Virus record (IMG/VR): IMGVR_UViG_3300028897_000412
Coordinates: 1 to 36,220 of that record
Reading direction: 5' to 3' (one strand)
Origin: a virus
Length of the DNA stretch: 36,220 nt
The notes beneath the pieces are model-generated. The model was not told where the DNA came from and did no database searches. It saw only the letters and a list, made by a program, of their open reading frames with translations. A program made the translations under genes and the position numbers. Shown piece after piece: positions 16,026 to 23,232 of the stretch (positions are counted from its first letter, which is position 1; each line of letters opens with the position of its first letter).

Positions 16026-16625
16026 CTAAAATGTGTAGCCGACGCCCAAAAACATTCTGAGCCCACCGGCATCGAAAGTTGTTTGGTTGAACGTCTTGCT
16101 CATTTCGCGATTAAAAGAATACCGGGCATGTAATGTGGTGAAAAAACCGGAGTCGTGCTTAAACTGCAACCCCATGAGTACGTCCGGCCCCACGTTTGGC
16201 AGGGTTTCACTTCTGGCCCATGCACTGCCATCGCTGCGCCTGTAATCGTTTTCCAGGATCGTATAATTGACACCGGTTCCAACGTATCCTGTGAGCCAAT
16301 CCTTAAAGTCCTTGCGTATCTTCAGTCCGGAGCCAAAATAAGTTACATCGGCCTCATAGTACCGCCCATCAAACATTTCTACTTTTGTCGGATGGTCTTT
16401 GCCGCCATAAAAATACAATCCCGTGTTGTCCCACCAATACGTCGCCTCGGCTTGATAGCATGGGCCATTAAATTCCTTGTCTTCCTTTTCGCTATGAATG
16501 AACGTATGCCCGCTCTGCGACCAAATGTGGTATCCGCCACTGAATGACAATTCCAATTCATTCTTTGCGTGGGCCGACGTGGCAATGAATATCGCGGCTA
16601 CTAGAAAAAACAGTACCTTTCGCAC
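16026..16625 (-). CDS. Outer-membrane beta-barrel protein with signal peptide
   Basis: 199 residues. A classical signal peptide (MRKVLFFLVAAIFIATSAHA) has a probable cut after AHA. The rest alternates amphipathic strands (LELSFSGGYHIW, ATYWWDNTGLYFYGG, GSGLKIRKDF, GYVGTGVNYTIL, VLMGLQFKH, FTTLHARYSFN) and ends in GGLRMFLGVGYTF, the C-terminal Phe signature read by the BAM machinery. About eight strands fit an OmpA/Lom-size barrel. In lambda-like phages such proteins alter the host surface or block further infection; that role is inference here. GTG start has GGAGA 5 bases upstream, one base after the SQD1-like stop. Confidence 0.85.
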   Translation of the reverse strand: MRKVLFFLVAAIFIATSAHAKNELELSFSGGYHIWSQSGHTFIHSEKEDKEFNGPCYQAEATYWWDNTGLYFYGGKDHPTKVEMFDGRYYEADVTYFGSGLKIRKDFKDWLTGYVGTGVNYTILENDYRRSDGSAWARSETLPNVGPDVLMGLQFKHDSGFFTTLHARYSFNREMSKTFNQTTFDAGGLRMFLGVGYTF

Positions 16626-16626
16626 G

Positions 16627-17760
16627 TCATCTCCATTTTGTCTTTGGTGCTATGGCTTCCGGCTTGGCATGCTTAGCAAAACCGACGCACGCTCCCAGTA
16701 GCTTGACAAGTTCATCGTTGAAATTTCGGGGTCTGAAACCGAGATTTCGCAGTTGCACGCATTCCGGCAAGTAGAAATGTTCCTCTGCTTCTATGCGCGG
16801 GTTTTCCACCGAGCCGTATTCGGCCTTTATTAAACCAAAGTGTTTATGCGCACACTCGCAGACCAAGCGGCCCAGCTCTTCTATGGAAAACAAATCTCCG
16901 AATTGATTGAAAACTCTGTGTTCCCCGGCTTTTGGCGGGTTTAGCATGGACAACTCAAAGCACCGCATAGAGTCGTTGATATTGATAAAGCCTCTGGTTT
17001 GCCCGCCTTTACCGTATACGGTACATGGCATTCCAAGTGCCGCCTGGACACAAAACCGATTGATAACCGTGCCGAAACATTCGTCGTAGTCAAATCTGGT
17101 CCACCACACCGGTTCGTTTTCGGCATCGTCGATATGAGCCCCGTAAACCACACCCTGCATTATGTCTGTGGCTCTGAGCCCCCATTGATTGCACGCCATG
17201 GCAATATGATTAGTATCAGTCACCTTGGTTTGGTGATACCAGCTACCGGCCTGTTTCGGAAAAGGCAATCGATCCTTGCAGTTCCGATACTCTATTTCAA
17301 AGTACCCTTCGGGAATCGGCATGTTGGGCGTGCCGTATTCGCCCATGGTTCCCAGCTTTAAAAGGTGCGCTTCCGGACACGTTTCTTTCATGGCCCACAA
17401 TACATTGAGAGTGCCGACAATGTTGTTGACCTGAGTTTCCACGCACGTTCGTACCGATTTCATAGAGTACGGCGCAGAGGGTTGTTCGGCAAAATGCACT
17501 ATGGCGTCAGGTTTGTGGTTTGTGAACATCTGCTTGAGGTCTGCATAACTCGTGGCAATGTTCCCCTTGTAGAAATCGGCAAGCAATTTTCTCCGTGCTT
17601 CCATGGTGAGTATCGGGATCAAGCTGTCGCTGCCGACCCTATTTACTATTGATCTCCGATAGCCGTTGTCTACGCCCCAAACATTGTGGCCCCGATTTTT
17701 CAAGTACAGGGCCAGACTCCATCCCAGGTAACCGTCTATCCCCAATATGCAGACTTTCAT
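16627..17760 (-). CDS. sqdB: UDP-sulfoquinovose synthase family protein (SQD1/SqdB-like SDR)
   Basis: 377 residues from the ATG that overlaps the upstream TGA. SQD1 enzymes make UDP-sulfoquinovose from UDP-glucose and sulfite. Family signatures run throughout: ILGIDGYLGW, VDNGYRRSIVN, DSLIPI, IVHFAEQPSAPYSMKS, LGTMGEYG, SWYHQTK, FDYDECFGTVINRF, YGKGGQTRGFI, NPPKAGEHRVFNQF and PRIEAEEHFY. Candidate catalytic residues are Thr138, Tyr175 and Lys179; their spacing (37 and 4) equals Thr145, Tyr182, Lys186 of the plant enzyme as I recall it. A relative acting on another sugar is possible, but the FAEQ, QTR and EAEEH blocks are specific to this group. No lipid sulfoquinovosyltransferase is obvious, so a glycan use is more likely than sulfolipid. 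Confidence 0.9.
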   Translation of the reverse strand: MKVCILGIDGYLGWSLALYLKNRGHNVWGVDNGYRRSIVNRVGSDSLIPILTMEARRKLLADFYKGNIATSYADLKQMFTNHKPDAIVHFAEQPSAPYSMKSVRTCVETQVNNIVGTLNVLWAMKETCPEAHLLKLGTMGEYGTPNMPIPEGYFEIEYRNCKDRLPFPKQAGSWYHQTKVTDTNHIAMACNQWGLRATDIMQGVVYGAHIDDAENEPVWWTRFDYDECFGTVINRFCVQAALGMPCTVYGKGGQTRGFININDSMRCFELSMLNPPKAGEHRVFNQFGDLFSIEELGRLVCECAHKHFGLIKAEYGSVENPRIEAEEHFYLPECVQLRNLGFRPRNFNDELVKLLGACVGFAKHAKPEAIAPKTKWR

Positions 17761-17918
17761 TTTTCTACCACTCCCTTTTGTTTTTTCCACGCATCCCACG
17801 CATTCTCGCAATACACACAAACGTAAAGCGGTTTACCGTAAACCGCCGGATCATACTCAGGGTGAGCATGGCACACCGGCGGTATGGTGCGATTCAACTT
17901 GCGTGATCCCCTAACCAT
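17757..17918 (-). CDS. Small Cys/His protein, 53 aa
   Basis: Basic N-terminus (VRGSRKLNR), then CHAHPEYDP and YVCVYCENAWDAWKK, a pattern able to bind one zinc. The start at 17918 overlaps the upstream TAG by a few bases and has GAAAGAG before it; a GTG at 17939 is a less likely alternative. The TGA overlaps the following ATG as ATGA. Function unknown. It is one of three Cys-rich small proteins in the island. Confidence 0.6.
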   Translation of the reverse strand: MVRGSRKLNRTIPPVCHAHPEYDPAVYGKPLYVCVYCENAWDAWKKQKGVVEK

Positions 17919-18726
17919 TTTGTCTCTTTCTCTTCGCACGGTTTCTCCATCTAATTAAATCCTGTTTCATTCGATCCCTTGCAGACCAGCCCAGTACGTG
18001 ATATGCCATACTTGGATCGGGCGGCACGGCCTTCGGCTCCAGCTTAAAACCGTATTCCCAGTTTAACCCTATGGCATCAACCAGCTCGCGGATTGTTCTG
18101 GTCACTCCGGTACAGATTTCCAGGGGCACTCCAGGCAATGCCTTTGTTTCGATAACCGCCTTGATAGCCGAACACACTTCCCATACGTGGATAAAGTCGC
18201 GTTGCTGATTTCCGTCACAATAAACGGTAACGGTTTCCCCGCTCTCTATGGCTCTTAAAAACCTAGCGACCACGGTGTCTTTCTTTTGGGTAAAACAAAA
18301 CCCGCCGTACACATTGGAAAACCGCAAAACCCACGCTTGAACCAATCTTGTGGTTTCGCAAAGTTTTTCCACGGCCTGCTTTGTCTTGCCGTAAACCGTG
18401 TAGGGATTTTTGGCGGCGGCACTAGAGGCCACTATAAGTTTTTTTACTCCGGCACGTTTCGCTGCCAGCACGGCATTCACTGTGCCAACGTAATTAATCT
18501 GCCATGCAAGTTCGGGATTGTCATTACAGGGTGCTACGCCTGGAATCGCCGCAAGATGTATCATGGTGTGGCAATTCCGTGCGTACCGCGTGAGCGTCTT
18601 TAAATCCAATATGTCTAGCTCGCTTTGCAGATCGTACAGGACGACACTGTGCCCCAGCATCGTAAGAAACGTACCGAGGTTTAAACCAATATAGCCTTCG
18701 CCCCCGGTAATGAGGATTCTCACCAT
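17911..18726 (-). CDS. NAD(P)-dependent nucleotide-sugar epimerase/dehydratase (extended SDR)
   Basis: 271 residues. The N-terminal ILITGGEGYIG is the glycine-rich dinucleotide motif; HLAAIPGV, VASSAAAKNPY and the catalytic YGKTK (Tyr-x-x-x-Lys) follow, then RFSNVYGG and QQRDFIHVWEV as in GalE/RmlB-type enzymes. At 271 residues it is short for GalE (about 330). The exact reaction (C4 epimerase, 4,6-dehydratase or 4-reductase) cannot be decided. The Ser/Thr before the Tyr motif appears to be in the SSAAA block. It is adjacent to the 2-epimerase and the SQD1-like gene, so it likely shapes the same or a second nucleotide sugar. Confidence 0.85.
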   Translation of the reverse strand: MVRILITGGEGYIGLNLGTFLTMLGHSVVLYDLQSELDILDLKTLTRYARNCHTMIHLAAIPGVAPCNDNPELAWQINYVGTVNAVLAAKRAGVKKLIVASSAAAKNPYTVYGKTKQAVEKLCETTRLVQAWVLRFSNVYGGFCFTQKKDTVVARFLRAIESGETVTVYCDGNQQRDFIHVWEVCSAIKAVIETKALPGVPLEICTGVTRTIRELVDAIGLNWEYGFKLEPKAVPPDPSMAYHVLGWSARDRMKQDLIRWRNRAKRKRQNG

Positions 18727-18932
18727 TCAACCTTTTTGGCCTCGTAGACCGTTACTTCGCCCTTGGGGTTGCCGTCCTCAACCAATGCTTCCGCCTTGGC
18801 TATGGCTGCTTCCATGGAGTCTTCAAAGAAAACGGCGTGCCGGGCCCGCACGTGAACCGGGTGCATGATAACGTAAGAAACTTCTTCCCTTACCTCTTGT
18901 TCTGGTGCAAAATCTTCCTCTTTACCAAACAT
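18720..18932 (-). CDS. Small hypothetical protein, 70 aa
   Basis: Acidic protein with an ATG and GGGAG 6 bases upstream, three bases after the 2-epimerase stop. The pattern is strand (VSYVIMHPVHVRARHAVFF), helix (SMEAAIAKAEALVED), strand (GEVTVYEAKKVEW), a small alpha-beta fold. No family recognised. It overlaps the next epimerase gene by 7 bases and is probably translated with it. Confidence 0.7.
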   Translation of the reverse strand: MFGKEEDFAPEQEVREEVSYVIMHPVHVRARHAVFFEDSMEAAIAKAEALVEDGNPKGEVTVYEAKKVEW

Positions 18933-18935
18933 TGT

Positions 18936-20060
18936 CTACTCCCATAAAATTTTAGTTAAAATGTCACATATACGTTCGCCCGCCAATCCGTCGCCAAAAG
19001 GGTTACGCCACTCTTTGTGTGTGTCAAAGTGCTTCACTCCCCGGATAAGATCGTCGTAGTCGTGACCAGCAATGTAATTCGCTCCCACCTCTACAGTTTC
19101 GGGTCGCTCCGTATTGTCTCTCAATGTGATACAGGGAACGCCTAAAATGCACGCTTCTTCCTGTACTCCGCCTGAATCCGTAAGCACATAAGCCGCATTT
19201 TTTAGCAAGTTCAAAAAACTCAAATAGCCCACAGGCTCTATGACTTTGATATTTTCCTCTTTTACCAAATATTGAAAAATGCCGTATTTGTTCATCTGTT
19301 TCTTTGTCCTGGGGTGTATGGGGAAAACCATCTCTTTGTCCCAATGCCGGGCCATTTTGACCAGATTGGAAACGAGATAGGAAAACGTGCTCCAGTTGTC
19401 CACGTTTTCCTCCCTGTGGATCGTAACTAGAGCGTATTCCTTACTGAAAACCTCCAGGGCGCGTAAAATGCTATCCCCCGACACTAATTCTATGTTTTGA
19501 TACACGGCATCCACTATGGTATTACCAACAACTTCAATCCGCCCCCTTACATTGTCAGCCACAAGGTTTTGCTGGGCCTGCACCGTAGGTGCTAAGCACA
19601 CGTCGGATATATGGTCGATCATCACCCGGTTATGTTCTTCCGGCATGCGCCAATCGCCGCTTCTCAGTCCTGCTTCCATGTGTACCAGGGTTAGACCCAT
19701 CTTTCTGGCCGCGAGCGCACCGGCCAGATTCGTATTGGCATCGCCACCAACAATGACGACTTTGGGTTTTTCCACCCATAGTTCAAGTTCGATAGTGGTA
19801 AGCATCTGCGCCGTTTGATACCCATGCAGAGAAGCCGGGGCCATCTTGTTGTGGTACTTCGGTTTGGGTAGTTGCAGTTCCTCAAAAAACACCTTGTCCA
19901 TGTTTTCCGAGTAGTGCTGGCCCGTATGTATGACAAAAAACGGCAGTCCTCTAGTCCCTAGGGAACGTACCACCGGAGAAAACTTTATTATTCCCGGCCT
20001 CGTACCTACCACTACGGCAATGTTCTTCGCCAAGTCTTTCTTTTGTAATATCTTCGACAC
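18936..20060 (-). CDS. wecB: UDP-N-acetylglucosamine 2-epimerase, non-hydrolysing
   Basis: 374 residues, the normal WecB/MnaA length. It interconverts UDP-GlcNAc and UDP-ManNAc. Family blocks are intact: VVGTRPGIIKFSP at the N-terminus (the usual GTRPE has Gly in place of Glu), VIHTGQHYSENM, VIVGGDANT, HMEAGLRSGD, PEEHNRVMID, TIHREENVDN, FPIHPRTKKQ, TDSGGVQEEA and NTERPETVEVGAN. The GTG at 20060 is preferred because GGAGGGG lies 5 bases upstream and the resulting length fits the family; longer reading to 20180 would only run through the esterase gene. It supplies a nucleotide sugar for the local glycosyltransferases. Family assignment is very secure. Confidence 0.93.
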   Translation of the reverse strand: MSKILQKKDLAKNIAVVVGTRPGIIKFSPVVRSLGTRGLPFFVIHTGQHYSENMDKVFFEELQLPKPKYHNKMAPASLHGYQTAQMLTTIELELWVEKPKVVIVGGDANTNLAGALAARKMGLTLVHMEAGLRSGDWRMPEEHNRVMIDHISDVCLAPTVQAQQNLVADNVRGRIEVVGNTIVDAVYQNIELVSGDSILRALEVFSKEYALVTIHREENVDNWSTFSYLVSNLVKMARHWDKEMVFPIHPRTKKQMNKYGIFQYLVKEENIKVIEPVGYLSFLNLLKNAAYVLTDSGGVQEEACILGVPCITLRDNTERPETVEVGANYIAGHDYDDLIRGVKHFDTHKEWRNPFGDGLAGERICDILTKILWE

Positions 20061-20634
20061 CGAATCCCCTCCGCCGAATAATTGCGTCCATGACCCGTCT
20101 TGCCATCTCTTTCGATCCTTTATTGTTGAGATGCACCGAGTCGGGGTAACAGTCCTTTGGAAAGTTTGAAAGGTCGACAAAATTGCCGGTTCCGCTGGCC
20201 AGATTCGCCAGGATTGCGTTATATTCTTTTATGAGAGTTAGGGATTGCATATCGTATCCCGTACTCCCAAAACGCCCAAAATCCGGAACCGAACACAAAT
20301 ATACAATTCGGCCCAAAACGTTCAGCGCTCGCAAAATGCCTCGCATGTTTTTTTGAAAGATCAACGGCGGCGTCTGAACCGACGGCTTGGAATCGTTCGT
20401 GCCTATGCACACTACAACCTCCACCGCTTCCGGATACCTTTTTGTAAGATCGTAAGCGTTTCTTAGTAGGTCGGCGCTTGTCCAGTTGTTGACCCCTTTG
20501 TTTATGCAAATCCATTGCTGTTCGAATTTATTCGACAGCATGTCCGATAGCTCAAACGGGTAAGCCCGGTTATATTCATCTCGCGCCCCATTTGTAATGC
20601 TATCCCCCAGGCAGAGTATAAAGCCGTAAATCAT
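19951..20634 (-). CDS. SGNH/GDSL-family hydrolase (probable carbohydrate esterase)
   Basis: 227 residues. Block I is LCLGDSITNG at residues 7-16 (nucleophile Ser12), block III is CIGTND, and block V is DSVHLNNKG with the catalytic Asp and His. There is no signal peptide, so it acts in the cytoplasm, or on exit if carried in the virion. SGNH enzymes of this size often remove or move acetyl groups on sugars, which fits the surrounding genes. The ATG overlaps the upstream TGA as ATGA. The C-terminal tail of about 36 residues overlaps the start of the 2-epimerase gene by 110 bases in another frame, unusually long for this region. Confidence 0.85.
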   Translation of the reverse strand: MIYGFILCLGDSITNGARDEYNRAYPFELSDMLSNKFEQQWICINKGVNNWTSADLLRNAYDLTKRYPEAVEVVVCIGTNDSKPSVQTPPLIFQKNMRGILRALNVLGRIVYLCSVPDFGRFGSTGYDMQSLTLIKEYNAILANLASGTGNFVDLSNFPKDCYPDSVHLNNKGSKEMARRVMDAIIRRRGFGVEDITKERLGEEHCRSGRYEAGNNKVFSGGTFPRD

Positions 20635-21146
20635 TCTTTCCTCCAGGCCCAAACATTTCCTGGCATCTCTTCCACTTCGCCCAAAAGTTTGGTTACCGCC
20701 TTGCGCACTGTGGCAAAGTGAAAATCGTGCCCGCAAAGCACCCCTCCGCTTTTTACTTTCGGCAACCACGATTCCACATCAATAAGTACGGCATCGTAAG
20801 CATGGTCGCCATCTATAAAAACCGTATCAAAAAAATCTTTCCGAAACATTTTCGCTGCGGCCTCGGAAGTCATGCGCAAAACGCGCAACTGCCTAAACTC
20901 ACCTGTCAACCATACGGCATCAAAATACATACGATCCCACTCTTCGGCGGACAGCTTCATTAACCGTGGCTCGGAAGCACATTCAACGTTCCACGGGTCT
21001 ATGGCCCAGTATTGTTTTATTTCGGGCAAGTTCGCCAAGACCACTTTTGGCATAAGGCTGTCCCAAACGCCGATTTCGGCTACACGAACAGCCCCTAATT
21101 GTCTGATGATTTGCATCCACGATTGCCTATGTGGGCCTATCTTCAT
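20631..21146 (-). CDS. SAM methyltransferase-like, second Methyltransf_24 type
   Basis: 171 residues. The start at 21146 is chosen because TAATG joins it to the previous gene and GAGGA lies 7 bases upstream; a frame opening 30 bases earlier lacks this. Visible motifs are VRVAEIGVWDS, WAIDPWN, FDTVFIDGDHAYDAVLIDVE and GGVLCGHDF, typical of Methyltransf_24. The glycine-rich motif I is degenerate (GVWDSLMPK instead of a G-x-G), so SAM binding should be tested. It differs from its neighbour enough to be an old paralogue or separate acquisition. It ends in an ATGA overlap with the esterase gene. Confidence 0.75.
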   Translation of the reverse strand: MKIGPHRQSWMQIIRQLGAVRVAEIGVWDSLMPKVVLANLPEIKQYWAIDPWNVECASEPRLMKLSAEEWDRMYFDAVWLTGEFRQLRVLRMTSEAAAKMFRKDFFDTVFIDGDHAYDAVLIDVESWLPKVKSGGVLCGHDFHFATVRKAVTKLLGEVEEMPGNVWAWRKE

Positions 21147-21709
21147 TACAGTTTCCTCGCTATTGCCATACCACATTTGCCGGGCTGTCTATGGAGCCTC
21201 GGCTTGCCATCGTAAGGTAGAAGTATTCCTTGGAAATTGGCTTTATCCAGAAAGGTATCAACCGCCCTTCTTATTTCTTCGGAACAGTAATAGTCGTGGA
21301 CAACAATCAAACCGTCCTTTCTTATGGCCGCAGCAAAATTGAAAAGCAGTCGTACCTGGGATTCGTAGTCGGTAAGAGCGTCCACAAAAAGCAAGTCAAG
21401 AGGTATGTTCCACTCGCAATTTGTGGCATCAAGGCAGTGGAATTTCATTCTTAATTCGTGCCTGCGGTTTGCCCCCGCCACATAGAGTTTTTTGCGTTCA
21501 TTTATGTCGATAACATGATGATCGCCACCGAAATACTTCGCATGAAATCCCAGTGCAATGCTGCAATACCCGCCGCCGTAGCCTATTTCTGCGGTTGATC
21601 TTGCTTGCATCAAGCGGGCTAAATGATAAAGGATAGGCGCAACCCAATCAGTTAAGGACGGGCGTGCGTCTTCGGCCAGCTTTTGCCAAAACTCATTCGG
21701 GCTTTTCAT
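21146..21709 (-). CDS. SAM methyltransferase, Methyltransf_24-like
   Basis: 187 residues with motif I TAEIGYGGGYCSIAL, the acidic ribose-binding strand HHVIDINE, DLLFVDALTDYESQV and the post-motif GLIVVHDYY. These resemble the Methyltransf_24/TylF-like group, which often O-methylates sugars or small molecules. ATGA overlap with the GT2 gene upstream and TAATG with the next methyltransferase place it inside a tightly coupled group. A sugar O-methyl transfer is the likely role by context; the acceptor is unknown. Confidence 0.8.
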   Translation of the reverse strand: MKSPNEFWQKLAEDARPSLTDWVAPILYHLARLMQARSTAEIGYGGGYCSIALGFHAKYFGGDHHVIDINERKKLYVAGANRRHELRMKFHCLDATNCEWNIPLDLLFVDALTDYESQVRLLFNFAAAIRKDGLIVVHDYYCSEEIRRAVDTFLDKANFQGILLPYDGKPRLHRQPGKCGMAIARKL

Positions 21710-22554
21710 ATCGGCTCCAATCCTGCTTTTACTCGTTTCTCGCGGATGGAATCCACAGTATCAAGGCAGTTGCGAATGACGCCACGGTCTATCTCTTCGC
21801 GAATTACTGCCGGGTAGTCCCAAAACCTCCAAACTTCTGGATTAGGACAATCATCGGTTTCAAAAACTTTTCGTAAAAGCCACTTTTCAGCAACTTGATT
21901 AAAATCTCTCAACTCAAAACCCCTGTGTTCCGCTATCCATTCTCTTCGCGGCTTGACTCTTCCTGCATGTCGCCATTGCGGCCAAAACTGTCGTTCGTAA
22001 ATACGTTCGGGCCGCTTGATGCAGATATTCCAGACACCCCACCACGTTCGTAAGGCATTTTCGCGAGCCAGGCTCGTCGGCAAGTTGCGCGTTCCTGCCG
22101 CCGGAGCCCATACTTGAGGGTTGTTGCAGTAGAGGGTTTTGTGTGGCGGCTGAAAAGGCAATTTCGCGCTCGTATGTTCGTAGTCGTAAAAAAGCCGTAT
22201 GAGCGGAAACTTGTAGGTCATTATTTTTTCACTTCCGACCAGCTTCCTCACTTTGCGCATCGCGTATGGCCCCTCGGTTTGCAGAACATGGTCGCCGTCG
22301 TGAATAAAAATCCAATCGGTTTCACATTTTTCACAACTGAACGTCCTGGCGTCTTTTAATGTGCCCTCAAACTTAAAAGTCCGGGCCTTCAATCCCCAAG
22401 CGTTGATGCACTCACCCACGATTTCCATGGTGCGATCGCTGCACCCGTTGTCCACGAAAACAAATTCATCAACAATGTCTTTGGCCGACTTAATAGACAG
22501 GTCGACCATTAACTCTTCGTCGTACAGCACCATTGCTGCCGAAATAGTTTTCAC
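21706..22554 (-). CDS. Family 2 glycosyltransferase (GT-A)
   Basis: A 282-residue single-domain enzyme. The N-terminal ISAAMVLYDEE strand, FVFVDNGCSDRT, and the acidic metal-binding motif DWIFIHDGDHVL at about residue 85 define the GT2 fold; no membrane segment is present. It resembles the SunS/WaaE-like group of cytoplasmic GT2 enzymes, which use a nucleotide sugar to glycosylate lipid A core or peptides; which one applies is unknown. GTG is used as start because the family strand begins at residue 2 and the GTGA overlap couples it to the gene before. Its stop overlaps the next ATG as ATGA. Confidence 0.85.
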   Translation of the reverse strand: MKTISAAMVLYDEELMVDLSIKSAKDIVDEFVFVDNGCSDRTMEIVGECINAWGLKARTFKFEGTLKDARTFSCEKCETDWIFIHDGDHVLQTEGPYAMRKVRKLVGSEKIMTYKFPLIRLFYDYEHTSAKLPFQPPHKTLYCNNPQVWAPAAGTRNLPTSLARENALRTWWGVWNICIKRPERIYERQFWPQWRHAGRVKPRREWIAEHRGFELRDFNQVAEKWLLRKVFETDDCPNPEVWRFWDYPAVIREEIDRGVIRNCLDTVDSIREKRVKAGLEPI

Positions 22555-22760
22555 CGCCTTTTTCTCCCGCTCCGTTTTTTACGTTCCTTTTCCATAGCTT
22601 TTTTGCCGACGGTCTTAGGCTCCGGCCACACAACACCGCGCTGGTAAAAAGCGCTCTGCTGGCACTCCTGAGATGTGTATAGTCGGCATGCCACGTTGAA
22701 ACAAAACTCCGAGCCATCCCTGGCTACAAATTCTCCCTTCCCCAATTCACAAATCCCCAT
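22551..22760 (-). CDS. Small Cys-containing basic protein, 69 aa
   Basis: ATG at 22760 has GGAGG 4 bases upstream and overlaps the decarboxylase end by 14 bases. The N-terminal half has four Cys (ICEL, EFCFNVACRL, QECQQ), possibly a metal site; the C-terminus is strongly basic (KERKKRSGRKRR). No family recognised. The TGA overlaps the GTG start of the following GT2 gene as GTGA, so translation is probably coupled. Confidence 0.65.
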   Translation of the reverse strand: MGICELGKGEFVARDGSEFCFNVACRLYTSQECQQSAFYQRGVVWPEPKTVGKKAMEKERKKRSGRKRR

Positions 22761-23232
22761 CGTACCTCCAAATGATTTTGCCGTCGTTGCGATCAACCAC
22801 GAGAGCCACACCGACAAAGCCCTTAAAAAAAGCCTTGAAGATTTTCAGCGCTTTTTCGTAGTTAAATGGTTTGCAGGAAAATATGTCGAAATCCACCTCC
22901 CAATAATCAGTCCACGAATGTACCGTAACATGGCTCTCCCAAAGCATGGCGCAGCCTGTTATTCCTGAATCTTTCGGCTTGGAAGGATGATTGGCCCTAA
23001 TAATCATCGGGTTGTCTATGTACGGTATTAATTTCATCCCTATTTTTTCGGGAAGGGCGCGTACCAACTTAAATATGCCAAACCGCCATGCCAGAAAACC
23101 CGGATCGCATCTGACTAGAGTTCCCAACAAGTGAATCCCGCGATCCTTGCGCTTTAAAGGTTTTTGGCGAGCTGGACGAGCCAGTTGTTTAACTTGTCTA
23201 TATTTGAATCCACGTCGTATTTTCTGCCCCAT
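22747..23232 (-). CDS. speD: S-adenosylmethionine decarboxylase-like pyruvoyl enzyme (SpeD/SpeH class 1b)
   Basis: The core from about residue 32 matches class 1b AdoMet decarboxylases: IHLLGTLVRCDP corresponds to the N-terminal HLL-CD strand, and WESHVTVHSW to the family ESHxTxHTW. Using the Thermotoga enzyme as I remember it, Ser63 (cleaved to make the pyruvoyl group), His68 and Cys83 all have counterparts here at the same spacing (S, +5 H, +15 C in DIFSC). The usual WPE is WTD, so the substrate may have changed; relatives with arginine or ornithine decarboxylase activity are known. The ATG at 23232 has GAGG 7 bases upstream but adds a basic 31-residue leader over the glycosyltransferase 3' end. 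A later start such as TTG 23130 would give about 127 aa, the normal family length. Confidence 0.8.
   Translation of the reverse strand: MGQKIRRGFKYRQVKQLARPARQKPLKRKDRGIHLLGTLVRCDPGFLAWRFGIFKLVRALPEKIGMKLIPYIDNPMIIRANHPSKPKDSGITGCAMLWESHVTVHSWTDYWEVDFDIFSCKPFNYEKALKIFKAFFKGFVGVALVVDRNDGKIIWRYDGDL

Noticed and set aside
20061-20180. Upstream extension of the 2-epimerase to 20180
   Set aside because: It would add about 40 residues with no family match, overlapping the esterase catalytic block V; the GTG with GGAGGGG at 20060 gives the normal family length.
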